Shown here piece by piece: positions 34,242 through 41,651 of a stretch of DNA of 42,216 bases. The notes beneath the pieces are model-generated. The model saw only the letters and a list, made by a program, of their open reading frames with translations, made no database searches and was not told where the DNA came from. Source of the stretch: an uncultured SAR86 cluster bacterium. Its GTDB lineage: Bacteria > Pseudomonadota > Gammaproteobacteria > Magnimaribacterales > D2472. Position 1 is the first letter of the stretch. Each line of letters begins with the position of its first letter. The position numbers were made by a program, and so were the translations under genes. The DNA is taken from the NCBI GenBank assembly GCA_902563835.1, contig CACEZB010000001.1:1-42216 (forward strand). The letters are read 5' to 3'.

Positions 34242-34524
34242 TACTTAAATCTTTTATTTCTATATGATAATGGTCTATCTGTCTGGCTAATAAATTTTCA
34301 TCTGGTATGTGAGTGCTGGTATAAGCTTCATTGGTATGAGTTTCCTCCAACACAAAACGTTTACATGGAGATTCACATTTTCCGTTATTAGCCTTGTATA
34401 TAGCTTCCTCTAAGTTGTTTGCGTTTATAGGATGAAAAGATATCTCTATTCGCGTTAGCGGGACATAGTATGTTTTGAGGTTTTGATTATTGGTTACTAA
34501 AGTTAGCTTAGATCTATTTCTCAT
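34213..34524 (-). CDS. Small basic protein of the accessory cassette, unknown
   Basis: I do not recognise this gene. The 103-residue soluble product has a basic N-terminus (MRNRSKLTL), a Cys-x3-Cys pair (KCESPCKRF, close together, possibly redox or metal-binding), and a His/Asp-containing middle (ARQIDHYHIEI). I prefer ATG 34524; TTG 34542 adds six basic residues. It starts 23 bases after the PUA-like gene and overlaps the next start by 29 bases. The long overlap in a different frame supports both being translated, but either start could be wrong. Confidence 0.5.
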   Translation of the reverse strand: MRNRSKLTLVTNNQNLKTYYVPLTRIEISFHPINANNLEEAIYKANNGKCESPCKRFVLEETHTNEAYTSTHIPDENLLARQIDHYHIEIKDLSNDSRKPKLL

Positions 34525-34547
34525 TTGTTTTTCTTTTCTCAATATAG

Positions 34548-35258
34548 TTATCCTTTTAGAATAATTTCAATTGAATCCTCTGGAATAGCATATTCTATTG
34601 ATAGCCTTTCTTTGGCTTCTTTTATAGTGATTCCTTCTTCTGTTCTTTTTATATTTGGGTTTTTAACGCTATCAAGAACATGCTTAGTTCCTCTAACTCT
34701 TTCTCTAAGTCTCTCGCGGTAATCTATAATTTCTCCTTCAATTTTTTTACCTAAAATAAACTTGTTTTCTTCGTTTAAATATTCTTGTGCAAAAGACCAA
34801 TCTTCTGAAGGGCAGGTTGTGAATTCAAGTTCATTAATATTTATTCCGTTTTCAATTAGCATCGTTGTTAACGAATCTGTATTAAGATATTTTATTGGGG
34901 TCCTCTGAGGTCCAACTATATTAGCCCAAGCACGATTCCATTCCCCTCTTTCATCAGAGCCAACTTCTGCAAACTTATCAAATTTAATCGTATATCTGTC
35001 TTCGCCTCTAATTTCATTGGTACTTGAATCTACAACGCTTGATATTTCTCCTATTAAAAATGCGGCATGATGAGGGGGTTCGCCCGCCCTGACTTGTGGA
35101 TGGTGATAATTTTTACAACAAATGACGTATTTGCATTTACTTGCTCTTGCTAAATCTAACTTCCAAGAAGTAGATCCATTTATACTCAACATAAAATCAA
35201 CTGTTTTATGTGTAAAAACAAGAATGGACTCTTCATGTAGATCATAATAATTCGTCAT
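34548..35258 (-). CDS. Conserved protein with probable PUA/EVE-like N-terminal domain
   Basis: The function is unknown. The first 120 residues read like a PUA-like fold. ARASKCKYVICCKNYHHP is followed by HHAAFLIGEISSVV and YTIKFDKFAEVG, the spacing seen in a family of uncharacterised proteins with (A)RxCRYVVCxRNxHHP and GxAFLVGxIS blocks. PTGP-like QRTPIKYLNTDSLTTMLIENGI follows. The C-terminal part is charged and helical (DYRERLRERVRG). PUA-like domains often bind modified bases or RNA; that role here is inference. It is first in the cassette, with GGAG 10 bases before the ATG and an intrinsic terminator in its leader. Confidence 0.6.
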   Translation of the reverse strand: MTNYYDLHEESILVFTHKTVDFMLSINGSTSWKLDLARASKCKYVICCKNYHHPQVRAGEPPHHAAFLIGEISSVVDSSTNEIRGEDRYTIKFDKFAEVGSDERGEWNRAWANIVGPQRTPIKYLNTDSLTTMLIENGININELEFTTCPSEDWSFAQEYLNEENKFILGKKIEGEIIDYRERLRERVRGTKHVLDSVKNPNIKRTEEGITIKEAKERLSIEYAIPEDSIEIILKG

Positions 35259-35272
35259 AACTAATTTTCTCC

Positions 35273-35310
35273 AAAAAAATAAGAGGTGATGAAAGGAGGT
35301 ATCACCTCTT
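35273..35310 (-). terminator. Intrinsic terminator between lipA and the cassette
   Basis: A perfect 10-bp stem (AAGAGGTGAT at 35301-35310 read on the minus strand, ATCACCTCTT at 35281-35290) with a 10-base loop is followed by A and seven T residues (35273-35279). It is the only strong intrinsic terminator I found in the window. It stands only one base before the GGAG of the next gene. Confidence 0.85.
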
Positions 35311-35361
35311 ATTGTGTTAAATAGCTAAAGTATGGCTATGCTTCTTTAACTATAGTCAATA
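35273..35361 (-). ncRNA. Predicted ~89-nt small RNA or attenuator leader
   Basis: The predicted transcript begins near 35361, seven bases after a near-consensus promoter, and ends in an intrinsic terminator at 35273. Two stem-loops are visible. The first is a bulged stem (35346-35350 with 35316-35320, and 35335-35339 with 35321-35325). The second is the perfect 10-bp terminator hairpin. The terminator loop, ACCTCCTTTC, equals the anti-Shine-Dalgarno tail found in many 16S rRNAs. The RNA could act in trans, or be a leader that controls read-through into the cassette. No Rfam family is recognised by eye. Confidence 0.5.
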
Positions 35362-35373
35362 TTGAGGACTATA
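35351..35373. promoter_or_regulatory. Dyad operator over the -10 box and start of transcription
   Basis: TATAGTC and GACTATA, 7-bp perfect arms, flank a 9-base spacer. One arm includes the -10 hexamer and the other lies just past the predicted transcription start. This is the position of a typical repressor site. Confidence 0.45.
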
Positions 35374-35396
35374 ATTAATGAAAAAGGATTTGTCAA
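35368..35396 (-). promoter_or_regulatory. Near-consensus sigma-70 promoter of the small RNA/cassette
   Basis: On the minus strand a perfect -35 box TTGACA (35391-35396), a 17-base spacer and TATAGT (35368-35373, five of six) are present. It is the best promoter match in the window and lies 45-75 bases beyond the lipA stop, so it is not for lipA. Confidence 0.75.
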
Positions 35397-35402
35397 GATT
35401 TA

Positions 35403-35438
35403 TTTAAAGATCTTTAAATATATTTAAAGATATCTAAA
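35403..35438. repeat. Two tandem AT-rich near-palindromes, 20-base period
   Basis: TTTAAAGATCTTTAAA (35403-35418, perfect palindrome) and TTTAAAGATATCTAAA (35423-35438, imperfect) are spaced exactly 20 bases apart, about two helical turns. They sit between the lipA stop and the -35 box of the cassette promoter. Activator or repressor sites, or an UP element, are possible. Confidence 0.45.
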
Positions 35439-35440
35439 TA

Positions 35441-36403
35441 CTAAAGTCCTGCATTATTTTTTTCTAGTGCTCTCTCCGCTCTATAACTGGAACGAACCAT
35501 TGGACCAGAAACAACCTCTAAAAAGCCTTTTTTGAGACCAATTTGTCTATATTGCTCAAATTCTTCGGGAGTCACCCATCTTTCGATTGGATGGTGATTT
35601 CTAGTTGGTCTTAAATATTGCCCAATAGTTAATATATCAACTTTGTTTTCTATAAGATCGTCCATGGTTTGCTCTATTTCAGCATCAGTTTCACCAAGAC
35701 CAAGGATAATACTAGTTTTGGTTAAGACTTCTGGATTGATGCGTTTTGATTCTGCAAGGACATCTAAGGTTTGCTGATAGCCTGCTCTGATATCTCTAAC
35801 TTGGTGCGTAAGTCTCTCAACTGTTTCAATATTTTGGGCAAAAACTTCTAGTCCACAACTTACTAAAGTATCGATAGATGAAGATAAGCCTTTAAAGTCT
35901 GGTGTTAATGCTTCAACAGCTGTATTGGGATTTAATTCTTTAATTAATTTTACGGTATCGGCAAAATGTTGAGCTCCACCATCAGGCAGATCATCTCTAT
36001 TAACAGAAGTAAGTACAACATATTTTAATTTCATTATCTCAACTGCTTTTGCAGTATTCATTGGCTCATCTTTATCTAGCCATCCATTTGGGTTACCAGT
36101 ATCAACAGAACAAAACTTACATGCTCTTGTACAAACAGATCCCATTAACATAAAGGTTGCAGTGCCAGCAGACCAGCATTCATTAATATTAGGGCAATGT
36201 GCTTCTTCACAAACTGTATAAAGCCGTTTGCTTTGAACCTGTTCTTTTACTTTATGAAAGTTTGGATTAAATTCAGCCCTTACCTTTAACCAACTAGGTT
36301 TTTTTGGAGTGGGAATATCTGCGTATTTATTAAGTTTCTGACCATTTTTAATGGACTTGATGCCATCTCTATTGATGGTTTTTGTTGTAGCTATTAACTC
36401 CAT
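35441..36403 (-). CDS. lipA: Lipoyl synthase LipA
   Basis: This radical-SAM enzyme inserts sulfur at C6 and C8 of octanoyl groups on lipoyl domains. The auxiliary cluster cysteines Cys65, Cys70 and Cys76 ([12 protein letters not shown]) and the radical-SAM Cys91, Cys95 and Cys98 (CTRACKFC) are all present. The C-terminal RSSYRAE carries the conserved serine that ligates the auxiliary cluster. The 320-residue length is normal. It follows lipB by two bases. With LipB it makes the lipoate used by pyruvate and 2-oxoglutarate dehydrogenases. Confidence 0.97.
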   Translation of the reverse strand: MELIATTKTINRDGIKSIKNGQKLNKYADIPTPKKPSWLKVRAEFNPNFHKVKEQVQSKRLYTVCEEAHCPNINECWSAGTATFMLMGSVCTRACKFCSVDTGNPNGWLDKDEPMNTAKAVEIMKLKYVVLTSVNRDDLPDGGAQHFADTVKLIKELNPNTAVEALTPDFKGLSSSIDTLVSCGLEVFAQNIETVERLTHQVRDIRAGYQQTLDVLAESKRINPEVLTKTSIILGLGETDAEIEQTMDDLIENKVDILTIGQYLRPTRNHHPIERWVTPEEFEQYRQIGLKKGFLEVVSGPMVRSSYRAERALEKNNAGL

Positions 36404-36405
36404 AA

Positions 36406-37008
36406 TTAAAATATATGTCTAAGTTTCTCTATTACAAGTTCTTCTAATTGTAATTTAGAAATATTTCTATTGAAATCTTTTATCTGCGTTACCTCCAAAC
36501 CCTCATATCCACATGGATTAATATAAGTAAAAGGTTTTAAGTCCATATCAAAATTTATGCTAATTCCATGATAGGTTTTATTTTTTGAGATTCTTAAGCC
36601 GATTGAAGCAATTTTTTTATCATTAACATAAACCCCAGGCGCCCCCTTAATAAAAGAACTTTCAATTGATAGATCAGATAATAATTCTTTAATAAATTCT
36701 TGGATGGAAACAACTAACTTGTTTGGGCCACATCCTAATTTCTTTATATCTAATAAAAAATATATTACGAGCTGTCCAGGACCGTGATAAGTTACCTCCC
36801 CGCCTCTATCAGACTGGACAACAGGAATCTCTTTTGGATCTAATATATGACTATTATCTGCAGCAGTCCCAAGGGTAAATACCGGAGGGTGCTCTAGTAA
36901 CCAAATTTCATTACTAAAATATTTTTCTTTAATATGAGCTCTCATTAATTCCAGAGTTTCATGATAATTTACAGTGCCTAGTGATTTAAAGGTTAAATTT
37001 TCTAGCAC
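36406..37008 (-). CDS. lipB: Octanoyl-[acyl-carrier-protein] transferase LipB
   Basis: LipB moves the octanoyl group from ACP to lipoyl domains. [14 protein letters not shown] is the family signature. The catalytic pair is Lys132 (KKIASIG) and Cys166 (NPCGYEG). The 200-residue length is normal. The start is GTG at 37008, overlapping the dctP TAG stop as TAGTG; there is no better ATG. Coupling to a TRAP binding protein upstream is unusual, because lipB usually sits next to lipA and dacA/ybeD. Confidence 0.95.
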   Translation of the reverse strand: MLENLTFKSLGTVNYHETLELMRAHIKEKYFSNEIWLLEHPPVFTLGTAADNSHILDPKEIPVVQSDRGGEVTYHGPGQLVIYFLLDIKKLGCGPNKLVVSIQEFIKELLSDLSIESSFIKGAPGVYVNDKKIASIGLRISKNKTYHGISINFDMDLKPFTYINPCGYEGLEVTQIKDFNRNISKLQLEELVIEKLRHIF

Positions 37009-38093
37009 TATTTATTTCTTGATTCTACGAATGCATCTTCAGATATTTCATGGTATGCGGATACATCGTTTTTAAATTTAAGATAAGAATCATATACTTT
37101 TGAGATTACTTCATCTTCTTTTGCAAGCTCATCTAAAATTTTATTGGAAATCTTTCTAAATTCTTCGATTACATCATCTGGTAATTTCCTTAACTCAACT
37201 CCATGGACTTCTATTAACTCAGTTAGTGCTTGATTATTTTTTGCAAGATACTCATCAAGCATATCTTGATTAACAGCTTTCGTGGCTGTCTCAATAATAA
37301 CTTGTAAATGATTTGGTAAAGAGTTCCAAGCATCTATATTTATCAGAAGTTCTAGCATTGGTCCGGGCTCATGCCATCCTGGATAATAATAGTATTTTGC
37401 AGCTTGATGAAAGCCAAATGTTAGGTCATTGTATGGACCAACCCATTCAGTCGCATCAATCACTCCTGTTTGTAAAGCAGTAAATAATTCACCTCCTGGA
37501 AGAGTTACTGGGATACCTCCAGCTTCTTTTAACACTTCGCCTCCAATTCCTGGTATTCGCATCTTTAAACCTTTGATATCTTCAAGAGAATTTATTTCTT
37601 TATTAAACCAACCAAACATTTGGGTCCCAGTGTTCCCAGCTGGGATTGGATAAATATTAAACGGGGCATATATTTCTCTCCATAATTCTAACCCTCCACC
37701 TCTATTTACCCATGCGTTAATTTCATCTGCAGTTAAGCCAAATGGAACACTTGTAAAAAATTGAGCTGCTGGAACTTTTCCTTTCCAAAAATACCCACCA
37801 CTATGACCCATTTGATGCGACCCGCTTGAAACAGCGTCAAATACTCCAAATGCAGGAACTTGCTCTTCAGCTCCATAGACAGTTATCACCATTTGTCCAT
37901 CGCTCATTTCTTCTACCAGATCTGCAATTCTTTCTGGCGCCATACCAAGCCCAGGATAATTTTTTGGCCAAGATGTAACTAATCTCCAATTATATTGTTC
38001 TTCTTTAGCAGATTTGATTGCTTCTGTGGTATTTGAAGCATCTGAACAACTAACAACAAAAATTAATATATTCAAATAAATTAAATATCTCAT
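37008..38093 (-). CDS. dctP: TRAP transporter substrate-binding protein, TakP-like, predicted lipoprotein
   Basis: This 361-residue DctP-family protein starts with a signal peptide ending in a lipobox (FVVSC), so it is probably membrane-anchored in the periplasm. Conserved points are WPKNYPGLG, LEDIKGLKMRIPGIGGEVL (the universal substrate-binding Arg), ALQTGVIDATEWVGPYND and YYYYPGWHEPG. The last two mark the TakP-like branch that binds 2-oxoacids or related carboxylates, often with a metal. I start at ATG 38093, which overlaps the uvrD stop as TAATG. The DctQ/DctM pair at 31777-33578 is its likely partner, though it lies about 3.4 kb away on the other strand. Confidence 0.9.
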   Translation of the reverse strand: MRYLIYLNILIFVVSCSDASNTTEAIKSAKEEQYNWRLVTSWPKNYPGLGMAPERIADLVEEMSDGQMVITVYGAEEQVPAFGVFDAVSSGSHQMGHSGGYFWKGKVPAAQFFTSVPFGLTADEINAWVNRGGGLELWREIYAPFNIYPIPAGNTGTQMFGWFNKEINSLEDIKGLKMRIPGIGGEVLKEAGGIPVTLPGGELFTALQTGVIDATEWVGPYNDLTFGFHQAAKYYYYPGWHEPGPMLELLINIDAWNSLPNHLQVIIETATKAVNQDMLDEYLAKNNQALTELIEVHGVELRKLPDDVIEEFRKISNKILDELAKEDEVISKVYDSYLKFKNDVSAYHEISEDAFVESRNK

Positions 38094-40267
38094 TACAATT
38101 TCTCTAGATTTGCATAAGCCATTACTAACCATTTAGTTCCTGAATTATCAAAATTTACTTGAACCCTTGCTGTATCACCAGAGCCCTCATAATTTAAAAC
38201 AATCCCTTCACCAAATTTCTTATGTTTTACTTTTTGGCCAAGAGCAATCCCAATCTCCTCCTCGAATTCCATTTTCGTTTCTTTAAAATCTTTTCTATTA
38301 TAAGGAATATTAGTTTGTGCTCTAGGTCTAATTTCATCAACTAGCTCTTTTGGAATCTCTTTTAAAAATCTTGATGGAGGGTTGAAAGTGTCTGTTCCAT
38401 GAAGCCTTCTTGATTCTGCATATGTGATATATAACTTTTCCATAGCTCTAGTTATAGCTACATAACAAAGCCTTCTTTCTTCTTCTAATTGAGAAGCGCT
38501 TTCCATAGATCTACCATGCGGGAATAAACTCTCTTCTAGTCCTGTTAAAAGTACTAACTTAAATTCTAGACCTTTAGCAGAATGCATTGTCATTAATTGC
38601 GCTGCATCATCATGCTCTGATGCCTGTCTATCGCCTGAATCTAATGAAATAATATCAAGATAACTCTCAGCTATTTCAAGGTTTGATTTATCCTCTTTAA
38701 TACTTTGTTCAAAGTTCTTTGTTGCAGTGATTAACTCTTCTAGATTTTCTATTCTGGTTTTACCTTTTTCACCGGCCTCTTTAGCATGATATGCATACAA
38801 ACCAGATTCTTTAATTATCAATTCCATTAATTCAGAAAGTGTATTATCTTCAATAAACTCTTTACACCCAACTACAAATTCTAAATAATCTCTGAGCCCC
38901 GCTCCTCCTCTTCCAGATATTAAACCTTCATCGATTAATTTAGCTGAAGCTTTTATATAAGAAATATTATATTTTTTAGCAGTTTGTCTAATTTTTCCTA
39001 AAGTCTTCTCGCCAACACCTCTTGTTGGATTTGAAATAGACCTCTCAAACGATGGGTTATCGCTGTTATTAAAAATTATTCTTAAATATGCTATTGCGTT
39101 TTTAATTTCTAATCTTTCATAAAAACGCAAGCCGCCATAAATCCTATATGGAATACTTACCCTTAATAGAGCTTCTTCAATAGCTCTAGATTGGGCATTT
39201 GATCTATAAAGAACTGCTGACTCTTCATAAGCGCCACCTTTATTCATCCAATCCTTTAACACATCAGCCACAAATCGAGCTTCGTCTTGTTCGTTATAAG
39301 CTTGATATAAAATTATTTGTTCGCCTTCAAGTTTGTCAGTCCATAGATTCTTTCCAAGCCTATCTTTATTATTATCAATTAGTGTATTAGCCGCATTAAG
39401 GATGATATTGGTAGATCTATAATTCTGCTCAAGTCTAATAATTTCAGTATTCTTATAATCTTCTGTAAAAGAATTAACATGTTCCACTTTTGCACCTCTC
39501 CAACCATAGATTGACTGATCATCATCTCCAACAGCAGTTACATTAGCTTTGTCAGATGCTATTTCTTTAAGCCATTTATACTGAATGGTGTTTGTATCTT
39601 GAAACTCATCGATTAGTATTGATTGAAATCTTGTTTGAAAAAAAGATTTAACAGAAGGAGATTTTACTAATACTTCATATGATTTTAATAGCAATTCTCC
39701 GAAATCAACCAAATCATCTCTTTGACAAACTTCTTCATATTCTTTGTTTATTTTATTTACTGTTTCAGCATAAAAATCGCCATTATCATTAACATCTTTG
39801 CTTCTTAATCCCTCATCCTTCCAAGTATTAATTTGCCACTGACTCTGTCTGGCTGGCCAGGTAGCCTCATCTAAATTTAATTCTTTTGAAATCCGCTTTA
39901 TTATCCTTAATTGATCATCTGAATCTAAAATTGTAAAACCACTAGATAGGCCAGCTTCTTTATGGAATCTTTTTAAAAGTTTATGTGACAGACCATGAAA
40001 TGTTCCAACCCAAGAATCTAACATTGGAGCTTGAACAAGAGATTCAATTCTCGAACGCATTTCATTAGCAGCTTTGTTCGTAAAGGTTACAGCCATTATC
40101 GCTGATGGATTTCTTCCTTGCGCTTCAACTTCCCAAGCTATTTTATGAACCAAGACTCTTGTTTTACCAGACCCTGCACCAGCAAGGACAAGCAAATGCT
40201 GTTTTTCTGACGTAACAGCATTTCTTTGGTCTTCGTTTAAATTGTCTAAAATATGAGATACATCCAT
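38093..40267 (-). CDS. uvrD: UvrD/PcrA-type DNA helicase II
   Basis: This superfamily 1A 3'-5' helicase works in nucleotide-excision and mismatch repair. Walker A is AGAGSGKTRVL. Motif Ia is AVTFTNKAANEMRSRI, Walker B/II is LIDEFQDTN, motif III is VGDDDQSIYGWRGA, IV is LEQNYRST and V is TMHSAKGLEF. VI is RRLCYVAITRAMEKLYI. The C-terminal Tudor-like RNA-polymerase-binding domain (GQKVKHKFGEGIVLNYEG) is kept. The 724-residue length is normal. It leads a uvrD-dctP-lipB-lipA run joined by one-base overlaps and small gaps. A TTGACA (40311-40316) may be its -35 box, but the -10 is poor. Confidence 0.96.
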   Translation of the reverse strand: MDVSHILDNLNEDQRNAVTSEKQHLLVLAGAGSGKTRVLVHKIAWEVEAQGRNPSAIMAVTFTNKAANEMRSRIESLVQAPMLDSWVGTFHGLSHKLLKRFHKEAGLSSGFTILDSDDQLRIIKRISKELNLDEATWPARQSQWQINTWKDEGLRSKDVNDNGDFYAETVNKINKEYEEVCQRDDLVDFGELLLKSYEVLVKSPSVKSFFQTRFQSILIDEFQDTNTIQYKWLKEIASDKANVTAVGDDDQSIYGWRGAKVEHVNSFTEDYKNTEIIRLEQNYRSTNIILNAANTLIDNNKDRLGKNLWTDKLEGEQIILYQAYNEQDEARFVADVLKDWMNKGGAYEESAVLYRSNAQSRAIEEALLRVSIPYRIYGGLRFYERLEIKNAIAYLRIIFNNSDNPSFERSISNPTRGVGEKTLGKIRQTAKKYNISYIKASAKLIDEGLISGRGGAGLRDYLEFVVGCKEFIEDNTLSELMELIIKESGLYAYHAKEAGEKGKTRIENLEELITATKNFEQSIKEDKSNLEIAESYLDIISLDSGDRQASEHDDAAQLMTMHSAKGLEFKLVLLTGLEESLFPHGRSMESASQLEEERRLCYVAITRAMEKLYITYAESRRLHGTDTFNPPSRFLKEIPKELVDEIRPRAQTNIPYNRKDFKETKMEFEEEIGIALGQKVKHKKFGEGIVLNYEGSGDTARVQVNFDNSGTKWLVMAYANLEKL

Positions 40268-40291
40268 TTAGGGATTCATTTTTTTACTTAA

Positions 40292-40306
40292 GTTAGATAT
40301 TCTAAC
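40292..40306. promoter_or_regulatory. Inverted repeat between uvrD and the RpiR-family gene
   Basis: GTTAGA-TAT-TCTAAC has 6-bp perfect arms and ends three bases before the regulator's start codon. It lies 4 bases from TTGACA (40311-40316, minus strand) of a possible uvrD promoter. It does not match the published HexR consensus (TGTAATTAAATTACA-like), but an autoregulatory site is possible. Confidence 0.4.
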
Positions 40307-40309
40307 CTT

Positions 40310-41155
40310 ATGTCAACTAAATTATTGAGACAAATTAAAAATTCGCTATCGGAATTAAGGAAATCTGAAAAAATTGTAGGTGAATTTGTATTAAAAGACC
40401 CTAAATCAATAATTACAATGAAAACTGCTGAAGCTTCTAATGCAATGGGTATCAGTGAGCCAACTTTAATAAGATTCTGTAAAGCAATGGGATTTTCAGG
40501 TTTTCAAGAATTTAAAATTAACTTATCGCAACAATTAGCTGCCGACGATTATTTTGTTATGTATGAAATAAAGGAAGATGATTCAATTCATGAACTTTGT
40601 GAAAAAGTCTTCGATACTTCAATTAGCGAAATTCTGAATGTCAGGTCTCAAATTGATCAAAATATATTAGAAAACGCCATTGATACTTTAGTTAATGCGC
40701 AAAGGGTTGAATTTTATGCTTTTGGGGGTTCCGCTCCTGTAGCTATGGATGGACAGCATAAATTTTTTAGACTAAAAATACCCTCTTCGTATATATCAGA
40801 TCCACATCTCCAATTTATGTCGGCGAACTCTCTAGAAAAAGATGACGTTGTTGTTGCAATTTCCCAATCAGGAACAACCTCTGCCTTAATTGATAGTGTA
40901 AAAATTGTTAGAAAAAATGGGGTTAAAGTAATAGGAATTATGCCTGGTGATACCCCATTGGCAAATATATGCGATTTTCCTTTATCTATAAATGTCGGCA
41001 TTAACAATAGAATATCTAAACCCGTTACTTCAAGAATTGCATACACAGCTGTTATTGATGTTTTGACAATGGGAGTTGCACAATTAAAACCGGAAGCACA
41101 GGAGCACCTATATAATATTGCGGACAGCCAAAGATCTCTTAAGGTTGATAATTGA
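40310..41155 (+). CDS. RpiR/HexR-family transcriptional regulator
   Basis: The 281-residue protein has an N-terminal RpiR helix-turn-helix (about residues 1-75) with AEASNAMGISEPTLIRFCKAMGFSGFQEFKINLSQQLA. A SIS sugar-phosphate-binding domain follows (about 110-260) with FGGSAPVAMDGQHKFFRL and VVAISQSGTTSALIDSVKI. This is close to HexR, which senses 2-keto-3-deoxy-6-phosphogluconate and controls central carbon metabolism in gammaproteobacteria. HexR is likely but not certain. No Shine-Dalgarno sequence is seen; an inverted repeat just upstream may serve autoregulation. Confidence 0.88.
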   Translation: MSTKLLRQIKNSLSELRKSEKIVGEFVLKDPKSIITMKTAEASNAMGISEPTLIRFCKAMGFSGFQEFKINLSQQLAADDYFVMYEIKEDDSIHELCEKVFDTSISEILNVRSQIDQNILENAIDTLVNAQRVEFYAFGGSAPVAMDGQHKFFRLKIPSSYISDPHLQFMSANSLEKDDVVVAISQSGTTSALIDSVKIVRKNGVKVIGIMPGDTPLANICDFPLSINVGINNRISKPVTSRIAYTAVIDVLTMGVAQLKPEAQEHLYNIADSQRSLKVDN

Positions 41156-41173
41156 TATATTTTTAAAATATAT
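41155..41173. repeat. 19-bp perfect AT palindrome after the RpiR-family gene
   Basis: ATATATTTT-T-AAAATATAT begins at the last base of the stop codon. It holds no G or C and no T-run follows, so it is not a convincing terminator. It may act as an AT-rich promoter element for the MazG-like gene downstream. Confidence 0.3.
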
Positions 41174-41184
41174 ATTCAATCAGA

Positions 41185-41193
41185 TGCTAGAAT
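41185..41193 (+). promoter_or_regulatory. Extended -10 promoter for the MazG-like gene
   Basis: TGCTAGAAT has the TGn extension and a hexamer with five of six consensus bases. No good -35 box is seen. A transcript from near 41200 would have a short leader containing AGGAG directly before the ATG at 41219. Confidence 0.4.
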
Positions 41194-41218
41194 TATAAGA
41201 TAAGATTTAGGAGAAAAA

Positions 41219-41635
41219 ATGAGCGAAGAGATCAAAAAATTCTTTACTACGTATACTGATTTTGTAACAAAAGTAACAAGCAATCCAAGTATTGAGTTGG
41301 ATGCACTTAAGGAGAGTTTTGATCAAATTGAAAAAAAATCAGGTATCAAAACTCCTCGCCTTTTAACTGCTGCCCTTGGCCTTGGAAGTGAAACTGGAGA
41401 ATTTGTAGAAATTGTAAAAAAAATGTTTTTACAAGGGAAGCCTCCATCAGATGACAATATCTTTCATATGAAAAGAGAGCTTGGGGACATAATGTGGTAT
41501 TGGGTTACAGCATGTGCAGCCCTTGGTTTAGACCCTTATGAAGTAATAAGTGAAAATCAAGAGAAGTTAGCTGCTAGATATGGCGAAAAATTTGAAGTTC
41601 AAAGAAGTGAAGTTCGAAAGAAAGGAGACCTATAA
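41219..41635 (+). CDS. MazG-like nucleoside triphosphate pyrophosphohydrolase
   Basis: The 138-residue protein has a single MazG domain. The metal-binding helix pair is LGLGSETGEFVEIVKKM (E-x2-E-type) and HMKRELGDIMWYWVTACAALGLD (E-x2-D). MazG-fold enzymes cut NTPs or alarmone-related nucleotides to monophosphates and pyrophosphate. Small single-domain forms of this kind occur in marine bacteria and in phages. A strong AGGAG lies seven bases before the ATG. It is followed by an SDR gene after 16 bases. Confidence 0.88.
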   Translation: MSEEIKKFFTTYTDFVTKVTSNPSIELDALKESFDQIEKKSGIKTPRLLTAALGLGSETGEFVEIVKKMFLQGKPPSDDNIFHMKRELGDIMWYWVTACAALGLDPYEVISENQEKLAARYGEKFEVQRSEVRKKGDL

Positions 41636-41651
41636 CAATTAATCTTAAATA

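Noticed and set aside
35259-35303. A GTG-started 14-codon leader peptide running through the terminator to a TAG four bases before the cassette ATG
   Set aside because: No spaced ribosome binding site and no run of regulatory codons; the frame is probably open by chance in a short stretch.
35281-35330. A plus-strand gene start behind the perfect AAAGGAGGT at 35292-35300
   Set aside because: Only frames of two to five codons follow, so the motif is better read as the complement of the minus-strand loop.
41155-41173. Terminator after the RpiR-family gene
   Set aside because: The palindrome has no G or C and no separate T-tract; it is too weak for intrinsic termination.
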